From the NCBI GenBank assembly GCA_032622095.1, contig CP136063.1, forward strand, positions 265,663,426-265,727,425: DNA of 64,000 nucleotides. Direction: 5' to 3'. Under the pieces are notes generated by a model. It was given only the letters and a program-made list of their open reading frames with translations, was not told the DNA's origin and searched no databases. Origin of the DNA: Siphonodentalium dalli. Its lineage: Eukaryota; Mollusca; Scaphopoda; Gadilida; Siphonodentaliidae. Position numbers and translations under genes: made by a program. Shown here one piece after another: positions 40,301-46,300 of this stretch. Numbering within the stretch: position 1 is the first letter of the stretch; each line of letters opens with the position of its first letter.

Positions 40301-43300
40301 TCCTTGTACTCGAATCAAATATTTTTTACCCCCAAAGCCAAAGAAATAGTAATTTTGGAGCATTATTTCGGACTATGTATCTTTAACTGCAAGCCTGCAA
40401 ATAGCGTGTCTGTCATTTGCAGAATGTGGTCCCCAGAGGGTAAATTTAGTGACGTTATCCTGCATAGCGGGCTAGCATCACTAAATTCACCCTCTATGGA
40501 CCTCATTCTGCTTAGGCCCTTAACTGCTATGGCAGACCTAGGATCAAATTGAACTTCCCCAGTTGAAGTTGATGATGTTCACCCATTGGGCGCCTCGATT
40601 ATGGATTTTATCTTCTGCAAATTAGGGGATATAGAAACTTCCCAGATGTGAAAACGTAACTAAAAACAATCTTAATTTGATACCATAGATACTTCCCAGA
40701 AGATGAGGCCTAAGCAGAATGAGGTCCCCAGAGGGTGAATTTAGTGATGCTAGCCCGCTATGCGGGATAGCGTCACTAAATTCACCCTCTGGGGACCTCA
40801 TTCTGCAAATGACAGACACGCTATTTGCAGGCTTGCTTAACTGCAATTTATACTTATTTCATTTTTCTATATGCTGACTACAGAATGGTTTCCTATCTGC
40901 CTTGCCGTATGTATTCTTGTTCACCGTCCAAATTAGTTCTGGTCTTATCGCAGACTACCTCAGAACACGTGAATACATGACAACACAGAACGTGAGGAGG
41001 CTTGCTGGGCTTATAGGTACTTTATAGCATGCATCAAAATATGGATCCAGACATTTGCAGAATGTGTTCTCTAGATTCACCAAATTCACCCTCTGGGGAC
41101 CTCATTCTGCATGGCCCCCATTTGCTATTGGAGACCTAGGCTAGCAATGATTTGATTTCCCAGATGGTGATGTGCACCCATTGGGTGCCTCGATTATGCA
41201 TTGTATCTTCTGCCAATTTGGGGATATAGAGAAACAAAACTAAAAAAGAAAAAGAAACTTTCTAATGAAGTTTCTAAAGAAACTAAAAAGCTTGTTAATT
41301 TGATAACAAAGATACTTTCCAGAGGTGATGAGGCCTAAGCAGAATGAGGTCCCCCAGAGGGTGAATTTAGGGATGCTAGCCCACTGCGGTGTAGCATCAC
41401 TAAATTCACCCTCTGGGGACCTCATTCTGCAAATGGCTGGCACCATATATTGAGGTCTGCTTTATAGGATGAGCTTCAAGGGTCTGTTTATTTACTCTGA
41501 AAAAAAAATTGTTAATTAACCCTTTGAGAGCCAGGGGCCGATCTCATCGGCCCTAAACCTACAAAATAAGTCTGTTAAAGAATATAAGAATAAATTATTA
41601 AAATTAAAAAAAAAAAAATTATAAAAAAAAAATTGTTAGGCCAATGCATTCTCTTATATATGCGAGGTCGACTCGCATATATAAGAGAATGCATTGGCAC
41701 AGGGTATATGGGTTGATACAAAAATCGACCTGGCATTCAAAGGGTTAAAGTCAGAGCAATTTTCCAGCTATTTCAATTGTCTTGAAATAGTGTGTTTTTC
41801 ATTTGCAGAATGAGGTCCCCAGAGGTTGAATTTAGTGATGCTAGCCCTCATGGCAGGCTAGCATCACCAAATTCACCCTCTGGAAACCTCATTCTGCTGA
41901 GGCATCAACCCCTATGGGAGACCCAGGATCAGATTGAAGTTCCCAGTTGAAGTTGGTGATGTTCAGTCATTAGTCACCTCGATTATGAATTTTATCTTCT
42001 GCAAATTAGGGAATATAGAAATAGAAGGGAAAAATAACAAAAACAACGTTAATTTGAGACTATAAACACTTTCCAGAAGATGAGACTAAAGCAGAATGAG
42101 GTCCCCAGAGGGTGAATGTAGTTATGCTAGTCAGCTGTGCAGGTAGTTTCACTAAATTCACTCTTTGGGGACCGCATTATGCAAATGGAAGGCACATTAA
42201 GTAATTTATCATGTTCTATCTACATGCAAAAGGAGATAATGACCCCATATACAGTAATGCCCTAAGTAATCGACTCTTTAACTACAGCAGAATTATGGGT
42301 AACTTTTCAGAATTTAGTCGGAAATATGGCTTGTTGCCATTCATCGGAAAGCTCTCGGGGAGAGCAACAAGCCGTATTTCCGACTAAATCCTGAAAAGTT
42401 ACCCATATTTCTGCTATGTTTAAGGAGTCGATCACTTAGGGCATTACTGTAAGTGCCCCATTATCTGTGCATTGCATATTTTTCTTAAACTTTTAAAGAT
42501 GGTCTCATGGCACAATTACAACAACATAGCTTTTATAAAACCTTAAAAATAGGATAGTTACATTTCATCATGGCATAATCATCATTTCCTGACATGATTA
42601 TTTCTGAAATGATGGCGGTTTCAATGTGGTCATGGGATAGGATCCTATTTTATCTGGTAGGATAGTTTTTATATGTGGTTGTCACATTTTCAGGGTATAT
42701 ATTTCCTGCCGTCTTCCTAGTGTTGCTGGGATATGTTGGTTGTGATGACGTCCTAGGTGTGACCTTCCTCACCCTCTCAGTTGGAATGGCTGGGTTCACT
42801 GCAGCAGATTATGGATGTAACCATGTAGATATAGCTCCAATGTATGCGGGTGAGTAAATAATAGCCACATGTAACGTGTAATGTGTGTACAATGGTATTG
42901 CTATGGAGATACACTTGGCAGGAAAAGTCATATCATTTTACAGCGCCAAATCTAAGCGTTTAATATATCGCCCAACAAGTAGGAAATTGTGCAAACAATA
43001 AGTCCTGTCACCAATTCGCTACCATATTGGATTCATCCAGCTCCCGTTCTGTGGTTTAAGTGCTACAGGTCAATGTTCTGGAGGTGCATTCCCTATACAG
43101 GGACCGTACTAGTGCTTGAATTTATTGAAAGTGCTTGGATTATATTTTCCGGTTTTCAAGCCCTTGAAAGTGCTTGAATTTGATCCGGGGTGCTTGAAAA
43201 GTCATGAATTCAAACTTATCATAACTGACATATGTAATACGTGTGTCAGTTCATAATTTAGCCATAACATTTATCACAAAATCCCGAAATCGCCAGTTTT

Positions 43301-46300
43301 ATCGATCAAAATAGTGACTTCGGCGATAAAACAGCATTATTGATATGCTGGTCAGTTGCCGGCGAATGGCACGGTTTCGTTTCGGCTTTGGTATATTCCA
43401 TAAACAACGCACATGCGTAGTATTGATAAATGGATGCACCCATGAAAAATCTTTTGTTGTAAATACAATGGGGAAATGTGTGTTCAATGTTGCGTGGCTG
43501 CATAATGATAGATATGCGGCGTGGCTGCAACAGGTGCCTAATAACAGAAAGGCTCGATGTATGCTGTGTTGTAAGGATATCGATGTATCGGGGATGGGCG
43601 AAGCTGCACTTAAAAGTCACTCCACTTCTTCAAAGCATGCCCAAAATATACGAAGGCGATCGGGAGTCACAATGAACAATTTTCTGACAAATCGACCTCC
43701 ACAAATCACACAAGCAAACCAAGCGGCACCTGTTACTACTAGCCCTGCTGCTGCAACTAGTATATACCCATTATTTCATACTAATTAACAGTTAAATTGA
43801 GCTAGACATGTATCATATATGGTGCTTGAAAATGCGTATTCAGGTGCTTGAAAAGTGCTTGAATTTGATTATCAATTCATAGTACGGACCCTCCATATAT
43901 GGAGTTTTGAAGATTCATGATTTCCAAATATGGAGCTTTTGAATATTCATGAATTTGATATATGGAATATGCACCTCCAGAACTTTGACCTGTACGGTAG
44001 CACTTAAACCACTGAACGGGCGCCGGATGAATTCAATATCGCTGCGACTTAGTGATCTTGTACAGTAACGCTCTAAATAATCGACTCCTTAACCACAGCA
44101 GAATTATGGGTAACTTTTCAGGATTTAGTCAATGAGAGCTTTCCGATGAATGGCAACAAGCCATATTTCCGACTAAATCCTGAAAAGTTACCCATAATTC
44201 TGCTGTGGTTAAGGAGTCGATTATTTAGCGCATTACTGTAACTTATTATCTGAATATTTCCAACGGGATAACTACCCATCAATGAGTGTTTAGCATATAA
44301 AGCATTAACTCTCATTCACCTTTTGCTAAATCAATACCTAAAAAAACTTAACTCTTCCATGATTGGAGCTTCCTGAAACTTTGCAAAAACCCTGTGCCAA
44401 TGCATTAGGGCATTACTGTATATAGCCAGTGCCGAAGGCAAGCTGTGATCACCAATATGCTTAATAGGCTTCAATAAAAAATAAGCTCTTCCTAATCATT
44501 CAAATCCCATTGTCATACTTTCTGCATAGCATTAGCCTAAGCAGAATGAGGTCCCCAGAAGGTGAATTTAGTGACTCTAGCTCATTGTGCGGTGTAGCAT
44601 CACTAAATTCACCCTCTGTTGACCTCATTCTGCAAATATTCAGCACCAAATTTTCATGCCTAGTTCAACCCTATGGTAATTTTTGACAGTTCGCTCTTCT
44701 CCCTGGAAATGTATGACGTAATTACATTGTTAAAGGCAACATAATGAGAATTTCAGATGTTTGTGATTTCAAATTCATTGCAAAACAATGAATTCGAATA
44801 TAGACCGGAAAAGCTCAGAATAATTAGTATCACTTTTGTTTGTGTTTGGTGTATGTAATAAATATAGATCCACACCCGTGTTGGTTTCGGTTAGAGATTA
44901 CCGCACTCGAGCGGTTGTGGAAGGATACCCGTTGAGCCTTGACTCGGGGTATTCTTCCGCCATCCGCTAATCACTAATACAAAACAACACTGTGTGACCC
45001 TATATATTTATTACATGGCTGTTTGTGAAAAAGAGCCGGATCATGTGTCCCAAGATGCTCAGCTTGTTCCATACATTTATCCCATTCCTTACTGAAAGAG
45101 TTATAAATATATAAATTGGAATGGCTTATCCATGCATTTGGAGGGGTGTTTTGGTAAGACAATTGCAGAAGACATATGATTCCTATTCAGTTATTGGTAG
45201 GGAATGTTCAGATAATTAGTTCAACAAATGGGCTAAGACATTTGTTAAACTTTAATATCTTATTGATTTCCATTTTTAGCGTAAATTTTGAGCTACTGAT
45301 GTGGGTTGGTGTCTGCCGTCTATCTAGCCGTCTGACCTCAGCCTACAGGCCGTATCCCTCATCAGATCATCACCAATCTTCAATTGGATCTTCGGGGTGA
45401 CCTCTAGATGGAAGCCATCAATTTTTTCCGAAATTTATAAAAACATGGCCGCCGGCATCCATTTTTAATTTCACACCTTACAGCCCGCATTTATTGATGA
45501 AATGTTTCAAATGGAAATAATTTCTTCTACACAACACAAGACTTTTACTGTAACTTTTTGGCTTTCCTTCTTCTTTATCATTCTATTTATTGGTCAGCAA
45601 AAAATAAACTCCTTCCCAAGTTGAGCTAGAGTGTCATTGACACTTTCATTATTCACCAAATAATTGGTAAAAAATGAATGGCTTATGCTTAGGTAATCTT
45701 GATGATTTTAGTGTCAAAATAAATGTGTCATTTTTAAATTTGATGGAATGATTTGTGTCCATCCCATGTAGCAGAAGCATTGGGGAGAGGGTGGAATTCT
45801 GGGGTTCAGAAAGAGCATAAAAATGGCATATACATGTAATTGGACCCACTATGTGCAAGCCTGCAAATAGCGTGTCTGTCATTTGCAGAATGAGGTCCCC
45901 AGAGGGTGAATTTAGTGACGCTACCCCACATAGCGGGCTAGCATCACTAAATTCACCCTCTGGTGACTTCATTCTGCTTAGGCCCTCAACTGCTATGAGT
46001 TCCCCAGTTGAAGTTGGTGATGTTCACCCATTGGGCGCCTCGATTATGGATTTTATCTTCTGCAAATTAGGGGATATAGAAACTTCCCAGATGGGAAAAC
46101 ATAACTAAAAATTGTTAATTTGATACCATAGATACTTCCGAGAAGATGAGGCCTAAGCAGAATGAAGTCCCCAGAGGGTGAATTTAGTGATGCTAGCCCG
46201 CTATGCGGGATAGCGTCACTAAATTCACCCTCTGGGGACCTCATTCTGCAAATGACAGACACGCTATTTGCAGGCTTGACTATGTGGGAATGATGTTTAC

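Larger units (their letters stand above)
42995..44058. mobile_element. Palindromic MITE split by a hAT element
   Basis: Outer parts (ATATTGGATTCATCCAGC, TACAGGTCAATGTTCTGGAG and complements) match the copy at 5670-5931. The break is at TCCATATA, duplicated around 43098-43891. Confidence 0.8.
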
